DNA from: Tamlana sp. 2_MG-2023
Lineage (GTDB): Bacteria; Bacteroidota; Bacteroidia; Flavobacteriales; Flavobacteriaceae
DNA length: 64,000 bases
NCBI RefSeq assembly: GCF_030548465.1
Contig: NZ_JAUOSF010000002.1
Location: 124,001-188,000, forward strand
Reading direction: 5' to 3'
The notes beneath the pieces are model-generated. The model had not been told where the DNA came from. It did no database searches and saw only the letters and a list, made by a program, of their open reading frames with translations. The position numbers and the translations under genes were made by a program. Shown here piece after piece: positions 45,165 through 54,483 of this stretch. How positions within the stretch are numbered: position 1 is the stretch's first letter; every line of letters starts with the position of its first letter.

Positions 45165-46304
45165 ATGAAAATAGGTATAGTTTGTTATCCAACTTTTGGA
45201 GGTAGTGGTGTAGTAGCTACAGAATTAGGTATTGAGTTGTCTAAACGCGGACATGAAATTCATTTTATAACTTATAATCAGCCTGTTCGCTTAGACCTAC
45301 TAAGTAACAATGTACATTACCATGAGGTTAACGTTCCTGAGTATCCTCTATTTCATTATCAACCTTATGAGTTGGCGCTATCAAGTAAGTTGGTAGACAT
45401 GGTTAAGCTTCATAAAATTGAAATTCTACATGTGCATTACGCTATCCCACATGCATATGCTGCATATATGGCTAAAAAAATGTTACAAGAAGAAGGTGTT
45501 AACGTGCCTATTGTAACAACTTTACATGGTACAGATATTACCCTAGTTGGGAGTCACCCTTTTTACAAGCCCGCGGTAACCTTTAGTATTAATAAATCAG
45601 ATGCGGTTACAGCAGTGTCGCAGAGCCTTAAAGAAGATACCTTACGTTTGTTTGATATAAAAAACGAAATCAACGTGGTACCTAATTTTATAGACTTAGA
45701 GAAATATAAAGTACATGGTATGCCGGATTGCCAACGTGGTATGATGGCCAAAGAAAATGAAAAAATAATTACGCATATTAGTAACTTAAGGCCAGTAAAA
45801 CGAGTTCATGATGTTATAAGCGTATTTAATAATATTCAGAAAGAAATGCCCGCGAGGCTCATGTTTATTGGTGAAGGCCCTGAAAAAGAAAGTATAGAGC
45901 AACAATGCAGAGAGTTAGCCATTGCTGATAAGGTGGTGTTTTTTGGAAAGAGTAACGAAATCGATAAGATTTTATGCTTCAGTGATTTATTCCTTTTACC
46001 ATCGCAAACCGAAAGTTTTGGTTTAGCGGCATTAGAAGCCATGGCTTCCGGAGTGCCAGTGATTTCCAGTAATTCAGGAGGAATTCCTGAAGTTAATATT
46101 CACGGGAAATCAGGTTATTTAAGTGATGTTGGAGATGTAGCCGATATGACGAAAAATGCCATTCATGTATTAAAAGATGAAAAGCGCTTAAAAACATTTA
46201 AAGAAAATGCTAGAATAGAATCTTTAAAGTTTGACTTGCATACTATTGTACCTAAGTATGAGGCTATTTATCAGGATACTTTAGCTAAATTTTTGGTGCA
46301 ATAG
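45165..46304 (+). CDS. bshA: N-acetyl-alpha-D-glucosaminyl L-malate synthase (bacillithiol synthesis)
   Basis: A 379-residue GT4 glycosyltransferase, which joins GlcNAc from UDP-GlcNAc to L-malate in the first step of bacillithiol synthesis. The N-terminus KIGIVCYPTFGGSGVVATELG is the BshA signature; IVTTLHGTDITLVGSHPFYKP, VPNFIDLEKYK, HISNLRPVKRVHDVI and the donor-binding EATASG-like ESFGLAALEAMASGVPVISSNSGGIPE follow. It begins 52 bases after the NagZ fusion. BshB (a PIG-L deacetylase) and BshC are not in the window. Confidence 0.95.
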   Translation: MKIGIVCYPTFGGSGVVATELGIELSKRGHEIHFITYNQPVRLDLLSNNVHYHEVNVPEYPLFHYQPYELALSSKLVDMVKLHKIEILHVHYAIPHAYAAYMAKKMLQEEGVNVPIVTTLHGTDITLVGSHPFYKPAVTFSINKSDAVTAVSQSLKEDTLRLFDIKNEINVVPNFIDLEKYKVHGMPDCQRGMMAKENEKIITHISNLRPVKRVHDVISVFNNIQKEMPARLMFIGEGPEKESIEQQCRELAIADKVVFFGKSNEIDKILCFSDLFLLPSQTESFGLAALEAMASGVPVISSNSGGIPEVNIHGKSGYLSDVGDVADMTKNAIHVLKDEKRLKTFKENARIESLKFDLHTIVPKYEAIYQDTLAKFLVQ

Positions 46305-46338
46305 ACTTGAATAATACTATTGAATAGGTTGTTGTGTC

Positions 46339-47076
46339 TTATAATAATTTAACAGCTTTTTCAATAAGTACATCATAAACATAACCTGCTCCAAAGTCTT
46401 TATTTAAAATAACGGTGCCTTTTATAGTGACAACTTCTCCTATTTTGAATTCATCATTAGTAGTAATCGTAATATCGTATTGACCATTTCCTATTGAGCC
46501 ATCTTGTAAATGCACAAAATTAACTTGCATGATGCCGTTGTTTACTTTTACAACTTCCCCTTTGATAATAATTTCTTTGTTAGAGTAAGCTTCAGGGTTT
46601 TCAAAAAGTTCAGCAATTCGGATGCCATTAGGTGCTTTTTCTATATTATCTACGCTTAGCTTTCCTTTTTGAATATTTCTATTTTCAACTTGCTTAACCT
46701 TATTAATTTGATCTCGAATACCTTCAGCAAAAATAACGTTCTCAAAAGTTCGGTTTAATGTTTTGCTTTCAAAATTTTTCATCACCATGCCTCCATCATA
46801 ATAATATGTAGCACCTATTTCTATTTGTCTATCTGGTATGGACATCCAATATTCTTCTTCATTTTCCTTAACTTTAAGATATATATAGCCTCCAGATGAA
46901 ATCTTTTCAGTTACAATAATTTTATGTGTGTTTTCAGAAGCTAAGTCCTCTGTTTTATTTGTTTTAATAACATCTTCATATGAATTTTGTTCTTTCTTTG
47001 GTGTTGTTTTTTCTGAATCTTTACAACTTACTAAAAGGCATATTGTGGTTAAAGAAAGTGCAATAAATTTTTTCAT
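46339..47076 (-). CDS. Lipoprotein with two OB-fold-like domains, function unknown
   Basis: A 245-residue lipoprotein (LLVSCKDSEK, Cys18) with a charged linker (about 20-50). Two beta-rich modules follow, at about 52-110 (HKIIVTEKISSGGYIYLKVKENEEEYWMSIP) and 145-245 (NKEIIIKGEVVKVNNGIMQVNFVHLQDG, GEVVTIKGTVILNKDFGAGYVYDVLIE). Both resemble OB-fold/tRNA-anti-like strands, and the second looks better conserved. Similar proteins are common in Bacteroidota and Cytophagales without an assigned role. It is convergent with bshA. Confidence 0.8.
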   Translation of the reverse strand: MKKFIALSLTTICLLVSCKDSEKTTPKKEQNSYEDVIKTNKTEDLASENTHKIIVTEKISSGGYIYLKVKENEEEYWMSIPDRQIEIGATYYYDGGMVMKNFESKTLNRTFENVIFAEGIRDQINKVKQVENRNIQKGKLSVDNIEKAPNGIRIAELFENPEAYSNKEIIIKGEVVKVNNGIMQVNFVHLQDGSIGNGQYDITITTNDEFKIGEVVTIKGTVILNKDFGAGYVYDVLIEKAVKLL

Positions 47077-47270
47077 TATGATGATGTTTGATTAAGTGTA
47101 AATTTAATTAAATCATTTAACGTACACGTTGTGAAATATACTTTTCTAGTACTTTTTATATTGAAGTATTTATAAAGAAAACTAGCTGTTGCCTCGTTTA
47201 GGATTAGCTGATTTTTTAAGCCTTAAAGTTGCCGAGTAGAGCAAACGTTTCTTATGAAGGTGCTTAGCAT

Positions 47271-47642
47271 CTAAATATGCTGGTCAATTAAAATAGTATT
47301 ACCATCAGGATCGGTTAAAATGATGTTTGCGGGTCCTGTTGTGTTTACATCAGCTTCACTATTTAAAGCAATGTTATTCTTTTTCAAATGGTCTTGAATG
47401 GTTCTAATGTCATCAAAATCGTCTAAAGTATTTGTGTTTTCATCCCACCCAGGGTTAAAGGTCAAAATATTATTTTCGAACATGCCTTGGAATAACCCTA
47501 TTAAAGCATTGCCATTTTTCATTATAAGGTAATTCATTTCTAGACGACCAGCAAAGACAGAAAACCCAAGGTTTTCATAAAAGGCCTGTGATATTTTGAG
47601 ATCTTTTACGTTTAAACTTATAGAGAATGCGCCTAGTTTCAT
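47271..47642 (-). CDS. VOC-superfamily (glyoxalase-like) protein
   Basis: A 123-residue protein of the vicinal-oxygen-chelate fold with two beta-alpha-beta-beta-beta modules: SISLNVKDLKISQAFYENLGFSVF at the start and NIILTDPDGNTILIDQH at the end. The usual metal ligands (a His near the N-terminus, a Glu near the C-terminus) are not clearly kept, so catalysis is uncertain; it may be a binding or resistance protein. It is monocistronic. The 194-base gap to the lipoprotein gene on its left holds nothing I recognise. Confidence 0.85.
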   Translation of the reverse strand: MKLGAFSISLNVKDLKISQAFYENLGFSVFAGRLEMNYLIMKNGNALIGLFQGMFENNILTFNPGWDENTNTLDDFDDIRTIQDHLKKNNIALNSEADVNTTGPANIILTDPDGNTILIDQHI

Positions 47643-47694
47643 GGTGTTTAGATTTTTATGAGTTATAAAGGTAATTATTTAAAGTTAAATTTAG

Positions 47695-47736
47695 AACACA
47701 AAAAAAGCGCCAGTAATTTGGCGCTTTTTTTGTGTT
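47695..47736. terminator. Perfect bidirectional intrinsic terminator
   Basis: An 18-base stem (AACACAAAAAAAGCGCCA with TGGCGCTTTTTTTGTGTT) closes a GTAATT loop. Its T-runs suit termination of the PliI-domain gene on the minus strand. Confidence 0.9.
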
Positions 47737-47748
47737 AAGTGTTCTTTA

Positions 47749-48717
47749 TTAGAATTCTGAAACGTTAGTCATTTCAAAGTTTTTACCAGCTTCACCATTT
47801 ACTAACCTGTAGATCACTTGTTTAGAGCCTCTATCTGTAGGGAAACGTTGTGCTAGAGTGTTTTCAACTAAAGAAAATTCATCTTGCCCTTTATATCCTT
47901 CATTGATTTTAGTGTTTTCGCTAGTAGGAGGAAAGTACACTGGGATTATCGAGTTCTTTTTAAGAGTAGAAAAGGCTAAAACATTACCGTAACCATTAGA
48001 TTCGGTATAGACAACCAGTTCTGGAGAACCGTCTGAATCTAAATCTTCCACTTCGGCATCAACAACATCGCCTTTAAAAGTTACAACCTGTGGGTTACCA
48101 TGGTTTTCTTTTAAACCAAAAGCATTTACGGTTAATTCAGTTTTGCCTTTTTTATCAATTGCAGAAATATTAAAACCAATATCCTGTAAAATTAATACTT
48201 TCGAATATAAAGTTTTGTCGATTTGAGAAGCATCAAGATCTCCATTCAATTTAGAATAATCTCCGGCAAAAGTTGCTCCTCCAGAACAGTAGAAGAAAAG
48301 CGCAGCTTCATCGGCTGGATTTTCAGTAGTGATATTTATAATACCTTTTTTAAAAGTAAATAGCACCGTTTTTCCACTAATATTTGCGGCATAGGCTGTA
48401 TCATCTTTTTTATTAGCTCTTGTATCGAAAGTACATGTGCCTCTTTTTTTGTCTGCTCGAGATCGAACTTTCACACTAATCGCATTATCACTAATTTGAT
48501 TAACTATTATAGCCACCCAATCGTGGCCTTCACTTCGTTTATTATAGTCGTCTGTAACGTAGTTTCCGGAGACATCAATGTTGCTTGCCGTTTCTGTAGG
48601 TTCTGTTTTAGTAACGGTGCTTGCTTCTTCTGCTACTTGATTTTGTCCTTTATTATCTTTACAACACGTTAAAGTTATAACGGCTAATAATAGAATCAAA
48701 AATTTGTTTGCATTCAT
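47749..48717 (-). CDS. Lipoprotein with C-terminal PliI-type lysozyme-inhibitor domain
   Basis: A 322-residue lipoprotein (LTCCKDNKGQ lipobox, Cys18 or 19). After a Thr/Glu-rich linker, an N-terminal domain (about 48-160) contains SGNYVTDDYNKRSEGHDWVA and two Cys (95 and 144, RGTCTF and FFYCSGGATF) that could pair; it resembles small exported Bacteroidota domains but is unassigned. The C-terminal 150 residues match the PliI family of I-type (invertebrate) lysozyme inhibitors: VVDAEVEDLDSDGSPELVVY, NGYGNVLAFS, IPVYFPPTSEN, GYKGQDEFSLVENTLAQRFP and VIYRLVNGEAGKNF. It would protect the cell wall from host lysozyme. The assignment comes from recalled family motifs, not a search. Confidence 0.82.
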   Translation of the reverse strand: MNANKFLILLLAVITLTCCKDNKGQNQVAEEASTVTKTEPTETASNIDVSGNYVTDDYNKRSEGHDWVAIIVNQISDNAISVKVRSRADKKRGTCTFDTRANKKDDTAYAANISGKTVLFTFKKGIINITTENPADEAALFFYCSGGATFAGDYSKLNGDLDASQIDKTLYSKVLILQDIGFNISAIDKKGKTELTVNAFGLKENHGNPQVVTFKGDVVDAEVEDLDSDGSPELVVYTESNGYGNVLAFSTLKKNSIIPVYFPPTSENTKINEGYKGQDEFSLVENTLAQRFPTDRGSKQVIYRLVNGEAGKNFEMTNVSEF

Positions 48718-48850
48718 TGTTTTTATATTTAGAATAGTAATTAAATATAGAAATATTTAACAATATGGTAGGTTATTGGACTGTAGTTTTTAGAATTTTG
48801 TTTTATTAAAAAGTATTTTTTTAGGGTATAAAGGAAAATATAGCACAAAA

Positions 48851-48881
48851 AAAAAGACTACATTAAAAATGTAATCTTTTT
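48851..48881 (-). terminator. Intrinsic terminator of the small outer-membrane protein gene
   Basis: AAAAAGACTACATT pairs with AATGTAATCTTTTT (one mismatch) around an AAA loop; on the minus strand it ends in a long T-run. It lies 17 bases beyond the stop codon at 48899. Confidence 0.75.
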
Positions 48882-48898
48882 ATTCGATTGTTATCAAA

Positions 48899-49336
48899 TT
48901 ATAGTTTCATGGTGACCCCAATAGCAGGTAGAACACCTACAATGTTACCACCACTTAATTCTGCGTAAACACCCCATTTTTCGTTCCAGAACCATCGTCC
49001 TCCAACTTGTAAACCAACATCAAAATTGCTGTGGTCATGGTCATGATCATGACCAGTGTAAAAAGCATAACCGGCATTAGCTCCAGCATATACATCCCAA
49101 GCATCATCAGTGATCCCAAAAAGGTTGTCAAAATAGTAATTACCTCTAACCCCGAGGTTTATCCAGTCTAAATCAAAATCGGTAGCTACCGCGGGTGCAA
49201 TTGTGATGTCTTTATGTACAGGGATCTCATAATTAACGCCAATTAAGCCAAAGTTTAATTCTTTTCTCGCTTGTCCAAATACGCTTGATGCGGTTAGCAC
49301 CAGGGTAAAAACAAATAGTAATGTAAATTTTTTCAT
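48899..49336 (-). CDS. Small outer-membrane beta-barrel protein with His/Asp-rich loop
   Basis: A 145-residue protein with a signal peptide (ending SSVFGQ) and about eight amphipathic strands ending in an aromatic-poor IGVTMKL. It resembles small OmpA/OmpW-like barrels. A surface-loop position near residues 93-101 reads YTGHDHDHDHSNFD, a possible metal-binding cluster of alternating His and Asp. It is monocistronic and followed by its own terminator. No specific function can be assigned. Confidence 0.8.
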   Translation of the reverse strand: MKKFTLLFVFTLVLTASSVFGQARKELNFGLIGVNYEIPVHKDITIAPAVATDFDLDWINLGVRGNYYFDNLFGITDDAWDVYAGANAGYAFYTGHDHDHDHSNFDVGLQVGGRWFWNEKWGVYAELSGGNIVGVLPAIGVTMKL

Positions 49337-49419
49337 AAGTTCTTAAGTTTAATTAATTAAGATAAATATACTTAATTTCAGTATATTTCTTAACTGTTAT
49401 ACGTAATTCCTTGCCTATA

Positions 49420-49427
49420 TAGCTTTG
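49420..49427 (+). promoter_or_regulatory. Candidate -7 box for the FAD/Fe-S dehydrogenase gene
   Basis: TAGCTTTG matches TAnnTTTG 37 bases before the ATG at 49465. No clear TTTG lies at -33. Confidence 0.4.
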
Positions 49428-49464
49428 AGTTTCTCGTTGTAATGACACTATATTTTATATCTAT

Positions 49465-52377
49465 ATGACATTAAGTACTTTAAAAGCGGAATTATCCGGA
49501 GAATTGTTTTTTGATGATTTAATTAAGGCCATTTATGCTACCGATGCTTCTGTATATAGACGATTGCCCCAAGCGGTCGCTTACCCTAAAAATGCTAATG
49601 ATATTAAAAAACTCATTGCTTTTGCAAAAGAAACAGGTACTACTTTAATTCCTAGAACAGCAGGAACATCTTTGGCCGGACAATGTGTTGGTGATGGTAT
49701 CGTGGTTGATGTCTCAAAACACTTTACTAAAATTATAAGTGTTAATGAAAAAGAAAAAACGGTAACTGTCCAACCTGGAGTGGTTAGAGATGAATTAAAC
49801 TTGTTTTTAAAATCTTACGGATTATTCTTTTCTCCAGATACATCTACCTCAAATCGATGCATGATTGGTGGTATGGTTGGAAATAATTCATCGGGAACAA
49901 CCTCCATACAATTTGGTGTTACGCGCGATAAAGTTTTAGAATTAAAAACCATTTTAAGTAATGGAGATGATGCCATTTTTGGAGAATTAACAGCTCGAGA
50001 GTTCAAAGAAAAACAAGCATTAAAATCTTTAGAAGGAACCATTTATAAAACAATTTATAAGGAATTATCAGGGGAAGCCGTTCAAAAGCAAATACATGAC
50101 AATTTTCCAAAACCAGAAATACACCGAAGAAATACAGGCTATGCTTTAGATATGTTGATTGATTCTGAAGTTTTTGAAGCTTCTAATGAACCATTCAACT
50201 TCTGCAAACTACTATCAGGAAGTGAAGGCACGCTTGCTTTTACAACCGAAATCACTTTAAAATTAGACGTTTTACCACCAAGTGAACGCATTATGGTGGC
50301 AGCACATTTCAAGTCTATTGAAGATTCTTTAACCGCTGTGACTACCTGTATGAAGCATCATTTATACATGTGTGAAATGATGGATAAAACCATTTTAGAT
50401 TGCACAAAAAACAATTTGAAGCAGCAAGAAAACAGGCAGTTTATAGTTGATGACCCCGAAGCCATTTTAATGTGCGAGCTTAAAGCTAATAACCGAGAAG
50501 ATGTTTTGGAAGCCGCAAATCGTTTAATGGGTGATTTGACTAAGGAAGGCTTAAGTTATGCGAACGTCATTCTTTTTGACGAAGACATCGATAAAGCCAT
50601 TGAACTTAGAAAAGCAGGCTTAGGATTACTCGGAAATATTATTGGAGATACAAAATCTGCTGCCTGTATTGAAGATACCGCAGTGACTTTACCTGATTTT
50701 GCCAATTATATTAATGATTTCACGGCCATCATGGATGGTTATAATCAAAAGGCGATTTACTATGCCCATGCCGGAGCAGGGGAGCTGCATTTACGACCTG
50801 TTCTGAATTTGAAAGTGAGTGAAGATGTAAAACTCTTCAGGAAAATTACTACCGATGTGGCACATTTAGTAAAAAAATACGGCGGTTCCATGTCTGGAGA
50901 GCATGGTGATGGCATTGTTCGTGCTGAATTTATTCCCTTAATTATAGGTGAGGAAAATTATAACATTGTAAAACGTATAAAAACCGTTTTCGATCCTGAG
51001 AATATATTTAACCAAGGTAAAATAGTAGATGCTTTTCCTATGGATGAAGCTTTACGATACGAAACCGATCGCAAAGAACCAGAAATTGAAACCCTTTTAG
51101 ATTTTTCACATTCAGAAGGTATTTTACGCCAAGCGGAAAAATGTAACGGAAGTGGTGATTGCCGAAAATCTCCAGAAATGGGAGGAACCATGTGTCCGAG
51201 TTACAGAGCTACTCTAAATGAAAAAGACAGTACCCGTGCACGTGCCAATGCCTTGCGGGAGTTTTTAACGAACACCGAAGCTGGTAAAAACCCTTTCAAT
51301 CATGAGGAGTTAAAAGAGGTTCTCGATTTATGTTTGAGCTGTAAAGCGTGTTTGAATGAATGTCCGAGTACGGTGGATATTTCAGTGATGAAAGCAGAGT
51401 TTTTATACCAATATCAAAAAGAAAACGGCACAGATTTACGTACCAAATTGTTTGCATATAACAATAGAGTGAATCAATATGCTTCTCGATTACCAAGTTT
51501 AACCAATTTCTTTTTTAAAAATAAGTTCACGTCAGGTTTAATAAAAAAGACTTTAGGAATTGCAGCAGATAGAAGCATGCCTTTATTAGCGTCTAAAAGT
51601 TTAAACAACCATATTAAAAACCTTGAACCAGCGTCATCAACAAAAAAATATATCAAAACGGTTTACTTATTTGTTGATGAGTTTACCAATTTTTTAGAAT
51701 CTTCAATTGGTGTAGATGCTATTGCTTTATTAGAAGCATTAAACTATAAAGTTCAATTTGTAAAACATGACGAATCTGGTCGTGCTTTCATTTCAAAAGG
51801 ATTTTTAGATCAAGCAAAACAATGTGCTATCAATAATGTTGCTGCATTTAAAGATTTAATATCAGAAGAAACGCCTTTACTAGGTGTAGAACCTTCAGCT
51901 ATTTATACCTTTAAGGATGAATATTTAATGCTGGCCAACGATGTTGAATCAGCAAAAAAGATAGCTAAACACACTTATATTATTGAAGATTTTCTACTTC
52001 AAGAACTTGAAAAAGGTCATTTTTCAGTAAAACAATTTAAATCAGATTCTAAAACAGTTAAAATTCATTCACATTGTCATCAAAAAGCGTTGAGTAATCA
52101 ATTGTCAACCTTCAAATTATTAAATCTTCCAGTAAATTATAAAGCAACAATAATTCCAAGTGGTTGTTGTGGTATGGCTGGTAGTTTTGGTTTCGAGAAA
52201 GAGCATTACGAGGTAAGCATGAATGTAGCCGAACAAACCTTGCTTCCAGCAGTTCGAAAGGCTTCAGCAGATACTATTATTGCGGCAAATGGTACCAGTT
52301 GCAGACATCAAATTAAAGATGGCGCCCAACGCGAAGCCAAACACCCAATAACGATTTTAAAAGAAGCTTTGATTTAA
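49465..52377 (+). CDS. FAD-linked oxidase fused to Fe-S/CCG domains (D-2-hydroxyacid dehydrogenase, YdiJ-like)
   Basis: A 970-residue fused dehydrogenase. An FAD_binding_4 domain (about 25-230, IPRTAGTSLAGQCVGDGIVVDV and MIGGMVGNNSSGTTS) is followed by an FAD-oxidase C domain (KAIYYAHAGAGELHLRPVLNL, SGEHGDGIVRAEF, FNQGKIVD). Then come 4Fe-4S motifs (CNGSGDCRKSPEMGGTMCPSY near 557 and CLSCKACLNECPSTVDIS near 625) and a CCG region (HSHCHQKALS, IPSGCCGMAGSFGFEKEHY). This order matches GlcD-GlcF-type fusions such as YdiJ, which oxidise D-2-hydroxyglutarate or D-lactate. The exact substrate is uncertain. The gene ends 2 bases before the convergent LpxH-like gene. Confidence 0.93.
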   Translation: MTLSTLKAELSGELFFDDLIKAIYATDASVYRRLPQAVAYPKNANDIKKLIAFAKETGTTLIPRTAGTSLAGQCVGDGIVVDVSKHFTKIISVNEKEKTVTVQPGVVRDELNLFLKSYGLFFSPDTSTSNRCMIGGMVGNNSSGTTSIQFGVTRDKVLELKTILSNGDDAIFGELTAREFKEKQALKSLEGTIYKTIYKELSGEAVQKQIHDNFPKPEIHRRNTGYALDMLIDSEVFEASNEPFNFCKLLSGSEGTLAFTTEITLKLDVLPPSERIMVAAHFKSIEDSLTAVTTCMKHHLYMCEMMDKTILDCTKNNLKQQENRQFIVDDPEAILMCELKANNREDVLEAANRLMGDLTKEGLSYANVILFDEDIDKAIELRKAGLGLLGNIIGDTKSAACIEDTAVTLPDFANYINDFTAIMDGYNQKAIYYAHAGAGELHLRPVLNLKVSEDVKLFRKITTDVAHLVKKYGGSMSGEHGDGIVRAEFIPLIIGEENYNIVKRIKTVFDPENIFNQGKIVDAFPMDEALRYETDRKEPEIETLLDFSHSEGILRQAEKCNGSGDCRKSPEMGGTMCPSYRATLNEKDSTRARANALREFLTNTEAGKNPFNHEELKEVLDLCLSCKACLNECPSTVDISVMKAEFLYQYQKENGTDLRTKLFAYNNRVNQYASRLPSLTNFFFKNKFTSGLIKKTLGIAADRSMPLLASKSLNNHIKNLEPASSTKKYIKTVYLFVDEFTNFLESSIGVDAIALLEALNYKVQFVKHDESGRAFISKGFLDQAKQCAINNVAAFKDLISEETPLLGVEPSAIYTFKDEYLMLANDVESAKKIAKHTYIIEDFLLQELEKGHFSVKQFKSDSKTVKIHSHCHQKALSNQLSTFKLLNLPVNYKATIIPSGCCGMAGSFGFEKEHYEVSMNVAEQTLLPAVRKASADTIIAANGTSCRHQIKDGAQREAKHPITILKEALI

Positions 52378-52379
52378 AG

Positions 52380-53228
52380 TTACAATTTTACCTTTTGTTC
52401 TTGACCAACAATAGTAATGGCTGCAATGAGGTCTTTAACTTCCATTTCAGCAAAATCATCGTGAACAATAAACGGGGCCAGTTTATCTTGACTAAAATTG
52501 TAAATTTTCCAACGTTTAAATTGATATTCTAAAGCTGTGAAGTTTTCTACCCAATCACCAGAATTTAAATAGGTAGTGTTTCCAAGTTTTGTTTCTATGT
52601 AAGACATTTTTGGCTGGTGTATATGTCCGCAAATCACGTAGTCATAACCATTTTCAATAGCAATTTCGGCAATCACTTTTTCGTAATCATTAACATATTT
52701 AATGGCGCCTTTTACGCCGTTTTTCACTTTTTTAGATAACGAATAACGTTCCTTGCCACGTTTTTCTAAATACCAGTTTACCATTTTGTTAAGTAAGGTG
52801 AGTAGGTCGTAACCGTACCCGCCAAGTTTAGCGAGCCATTTGGCGTTCTGGATTGAAATATCAAACACATCACCATGAAAAAACCAAGCTTTTTTTCCGT
52901 CAAGCTCTAATACCAATTTATCAACAATAGAGATGTTTCCAATCGTGGTATCGCTAAATTTTCTAAGCATTTCATCATGATTTCCAGTAATATAAATCAC
53001 TTCAACACCGTTAGCGGCCATAGACATGATTTTTTTAATTACCTTTAGATGTGGTTTAGGAAAGTAACGTTTACTAAACTGCCAAATATCAATAATATCA
53101 CCATTAAGAATAAGTTTCTTAGGTGCTATACTGTTCAGGTAAGTCAATAAGTGTTTGGCGTGACAACCATAGGTGCCTAAATGGACATCTGAAATAACTG
53201 CAATCTCTATTTTTCTTTTAATAACCAA
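52380..53228 (-). CDS. UDP-2,3-diacylglucosamine diphosphatase (LpxH-like metallophosphoesterase)
   Basis: A 282-residue binuclear-metal phosphoesterase. Motifs run VISDVHLGTYGCHA (about 11-24), LILNGDIIDIW (about 39-49), YITGNHDEML (about 79-88), WFFHGDVFD and CGHIHQPKM, the five blocks of the calcineurin-like family. The DVHLGTYGCHAKHLLTYL and SKRYFPKP patterns match Bacteroidota LpxH homologues, which cleave UDP-2,3-diacyl-GlcN to lipid X for lipid A synthesis. The Ca/Mn site is complete. It sits convergent to the FAD/Fe-S gene and divergent from aroC. Confidence 0.86.
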   Translation of the reverse strand: MVIKRKIEIAVISDVHLGTYGCHAKHLLTYLNSIAPKKLILNGDIIDIWQFSKRYFPKPHLKVIKKIMSMAANGVEVIYITGNHDEMLRKFSDTTIGNISIVDKLVLELDGKKAWFFHGDVFDISIQNAKWLAKLGGYGYDLLTLLNKMVNWYLEKRGKERYSLSKKVKNGVKGAIKYVNDYEKVIAEIAIENGYDYVICGHIHQPKMSYIETKLGNTTYLNSGDWVENFTALEYQFKRWKIYNFSQDKLAPFIVHDDFAEMEVKDLIAAITIVGQEQKVKL

Positions 53229-53412
53229 GGAGTTTAATTTATTTACATAAATAAAACACTTTAGTGTTACTTAGGTATTACCTCACAATTACCTAATTAT
53301 GAGAATATTGTTAAATTATCGTTATGTGAATTTTTACTACTAATGCTTATCCAATTGCTTTTTAGTTTTCGTATTTCTAAGAATAGATTTACTTTAGCAA
53401 AAAATATTTATT

Positions 53413-54474
53413 ATGGCTGGAAATTCCTTCGGAAAACTATTTAACCTAACCACTTACGGTGAATCTCACGGACCTGCATTAGGCGGTGTTATTGATGGCT
53501 GTCCTTCTGGAATCGAATTAGATTTAGAAGCGATACAAAATGAGTTAAATAGACGTAAACCAGGGCAATCTGCCATTGTTACACAACGTAAAGAGCCTGA
53601 TACGGTAAAATTTCATTCAGGAATTTTTGAAGGCGTTACCACAGGAACTTCAATTGGTTTTGTGATTGAGAATACCAATCAGAAATCTCACGATTATTCA
53701 CATATAAAGGACAGTTACCGTCCGAGTCACGCCGATTATACATACGATAAAAAGTACGGTATTCGTGATTACCGTGGTGGCGGACGCAGTTCTGCGCGAG
53801 AAACTGCATGTCGCGTCGTTGCTGGTGCCATTGCCAAACAAATGCTAAAAAACATTGAGTTTACAGCCTATGTTTCTGGTGTTGGTGCTATGAAATTAGA
53901 CAAGCCATACAACGCGTTAGACCTTACAAAAGTAGAATCCAATATCGTGCGTTGTCCAGACCAAGATATGGCTGCTAAAATGGAAGGTTATATCAAGGAA
54001 GTTCGCGGAAAAGGGGATACCGTTGGTGGTATTGTAAGCTGTGTGATTAAAAATGTTCCTGCAGGTCTTGGCGAGCCTGTTTTCGATAAATTACACGCCG
54101 AATTAGGAAAAGCTATGCTTTCAATCAATGCGGTAAAAGGTTTTGAGTACGGAAGCGGATTTGAAGGAAGCACCATGTACGGAAGCGACCATAACGATAA
54201 ATTCAACAACGACGGTTCCACAAAAACGAACTTTTCTGGTGGTATTCAAGGTGGGATAAGCAACGGTATGGATATTTATTTCAACGTAGCATTTAAACCC
54301 GTTGCGACACTTATTCAGAAATACGAAACCATCGATAAAGAAGGAAACACTGTTGAAATGCAAGGTAAAGGACGTCATGACCCATGTGTTGTACCACGCG
54401 CCGTGCCTATTGTTGAAGCTATGGCAGCCTTAGTGATAGCCGATTTCTTCTTAATTAATAAGATGTATCATTAG
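53413..54474 (+). CDS. aroC: Chorismate synthase
   Basis: A 353-residue AroC, the last enzyme of the shikimate pathway, which converts EPSP to chorismate with reduced FMN. The signatures are complete: [18 protein letters not shown] (about 16-33), [33 protein letters not shown], and [17 protein letters not shown] near the end. The 184-base gap to the LpxH-like gene should contain divergent promoters; no exact TAnnTTTG box was found. A structured repeat follows the stop codon immediately. Confidence 0.97.
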   Translation: MAGNSFGKLFNLTTYGESHGPALGGVIDGCPSGIELDLEAIQNELNRRKPGQSAIVTQRKEPDTVKFHSGIFEGVTTGTSIGFVIENTNQKSHDYSHIKDSYRPSHADYTYDKKYGIRDYRGGGRSSARETACRVVAGAIAKQMLKNIEFTAYVSGVGAMKLDKPYNALDLTKVESNIVRCPDQDMAAKMEGYIKEVRGKGDTVGGIVSCVIKNVPAGLGEPVFDKLHAELGKAMLSINAVKGFEYGSGFEGSTMYGSDHNDKFNNDGSTKTNFSGGIQGGISNGMDIYFNVAFKPVATLIQKYETIDKEGNTVEMQGKGRHDPCVVPRAVPIVEAMAALVIADFFLINKMYH

Positions 54475-54483
54475 AAGCTATTT

